Positions 13,623 through 13,821 of a stretch of 13,821 nt of DNA are shown here, in pieces; position 1 is the first letter of the stretch, and each line of letters begins with the position of its first letter. The notes beneath the pieces were generated by a model. That model worked only from the letters and a program-made list of their open reading frames with translations, searched no databases and was not told the origin of the DNA. The translations under genes and the position numbers were made by a program. Source of the DNA: Streptomyces rubellomurinus (GTDB lineage: Bacteria > Actinomycetota > Actinomycetes > Streptomycetales > Streptomycetaceae); NCBI RefSeq assembly GCF_000961885.1, contig NZ_JZKH01000141.1, forward strand, positions 1 to 13,821. The letters are read 5' to 3'.

Positions 13623-13638
13623 TGTTTCACGTGAAACA
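13623..13638. promoter_or_regulatory. Perfect parS (ParB binding site) upstream of the exporter gene
   Basis: TGTTTCACGTGAAACA is a perfect 16-bp palindrome and an exact match to the consensus parS of Streptomyces and other bacteria. It lies 28 bases upstream of the preferred exporter start, between that gene and a terminator hairpin. ParB binding here would be expected to nucleate segregation complexes and supports a location near oriC. Confidence 0.92.
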
Positions 13639-13654
13639 TCGGCAGGGAAAAGGT

Positions 13655-13688
13655 GAAGGGCTCACGATCCGGAGATCGTGAGCCCTTC
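13655..13688 (-). terminator. Strong hairpin terminator
   Basis: GAAGGGCTCACGATC (13655-13669) pairs perfectly over 15 bp with GATCGTGAGCCCTTC (13674-13688) around a CGGA loop. On the minus strand it is followed by ACCTTTTCCC, the more T-rich side, so it most likely ends transcription arriving from the right. It begins two bases after a minus-strand TGA at 13693-13691, which closes the open frame through the tandem repeats. Confidence 0.8.
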
Positions 13689-13690
13689 GG

Positions 13691-13821
13691 TCACGCTAGA
13701 GCCGTCAGCTCAGCGCTCAGCGCTCGACAGTCGCGAACCTCGCTGCGCTCAGCGCTCAGCCCTCGACAGTCGCGAACCTCGCTGCGCTCAGCGCTCAGCC
13801 CTCGACAGTCGCGAACCTCGC
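13691..13821 (-). CDS. Possible C-terminal end of a gene entering from the right edge
   Basis: The minus-strand frame ending at TGA 13693-13691 is open to the window edge (42 codons) and is the only open minus frame through the repeats; the other two contain stops in every unit. It encodes a 13-residue repeat, EVRDCRGLSAERS, present about three times, then AELTALA and stop. A strong terminator follows two bases later, as expected for a real gene end. Against this, third-position GC in the repeat is low for the window (about 9 of 13 codons), all three plus-strand frames are also open, and the repeat resembles no domain I know. It could be a spurious extension of a normal gene into a tandem repeat. 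I cannot name the gene. Confidence 0.35.
   Translation of the reverse strand, partial: EVRDCRGLSAERSEVRDCRGLSAERSEVRDCRALSAELTALA
13708..13821. repeat. 39-bp tandem repeat array running off the right edge
   Basis: Three head-to-tail copies: 13708-13746, 13747-13785 and 13786-13821 (36 bases, cut by the edge). Copy 1 differs from copies 2 and 3 by one base (CAGCGC versus CAGCCC). Each unit holds GCTCAGC twice in a row and a TCGCGA palindrome. The unit length is a multiple of three, so copy-number change would keep a reading frame. No spacers are present, so it is not a CRISPR. Total copy number is unknown. Confidence 0.9.

Noticed and set aside
11867..13681. A 604-codon plus frame antisense to the MFS gene
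   Set aside because: It is composed of Arg/Gly/Gln/His-rich shadow sequence; the opposite strand encodes recognisable MFS helices and loops.
13708..13821. CRISPR array at the right edge
   Set aside because: The 39-bp units are directly adjacent with no unique spacers, and no cas gene is in the window.

Overview
The window is chromosomal DNA from a very GC-rich actinomycete, almost certainly Streptomycetaceae (Streptomyces or Kitasatospora type). This rests on the extreme third-position GC, the GTG and TTG starts, the Pro/Gly/Gln-rich tails on envelope proteins, and a gene order I recognise from Streptomyces (around SCO3891-SCO3897) and, in modified form, from Mycobacterium (pcnA - Rv3909 - mviN/Rv3910 - sigM - anti-sigma - trxB). 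This neighbourhood lies near oriC in both groups. Two perfect 16-bp palindromes of the parS type, one near each end of the window, agree with that.

Layout. Positions 1-8521 hold five genes on the minus strand, read from right to left: a membrane-anchored DUF6049 protein (8521-6041), a MurJ/MviN lipid II flippase with a roughly 290-residue Pro/Gln-rich N-terminal tail (5983-3467), a kinase-like transmembrane protein that has lost its catalytic residues and ends in an extracellular discoidin-like domain (3171-1141), an ECF sigma factor of SigM type (1100-381), and a zinc-finger anti-sigma factor cut by the left edge (384-1). A parS-like site lies inside the 3' end of the sigma gene. The divergent plus-strand gene 8797-10293 is the CCA-adding tRNA nucleotidyltransferase. 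A strong hairpin at 10315-10360 separates it from a convergent minus-strand pair of paralogues of the LppU/SCO3897 type (12119-11466 and 11431-10382). Upstream of these, also on the minus strand, is an MFS exporter (13594-12254), whose longest possible reading frame would start inside a perfect parS. The right edge holds a strong hairpin and three copies of a 39-bp tandem repeat, possibly the repetitive C-terminal end of a further minus-strand gene.

How the parts fit. The left half looks like a cell-envelope module. MurJ flips lipid II. The pseudokinase corresponds to the C-terminal half of the mycobacterial MviN protein, but here it is a separate gene. DUF6049 travels with MurJ in both groups. 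SigM and its anti-sigma factor would provide an envelope or redox stress output. The LppU-type pair shares a four-cysteine secreted domain mounted on two different membrane-anchored N-termini; its function is unknown. I see no mobile elements, CRISPR arrays, rRNA or tRNA genes. Most of the window is conserved core genome. The less explained parts are the split MurJ/pseudokinase pair, the LppU-like tandem pair, the parS placements and the right-edge repeat.
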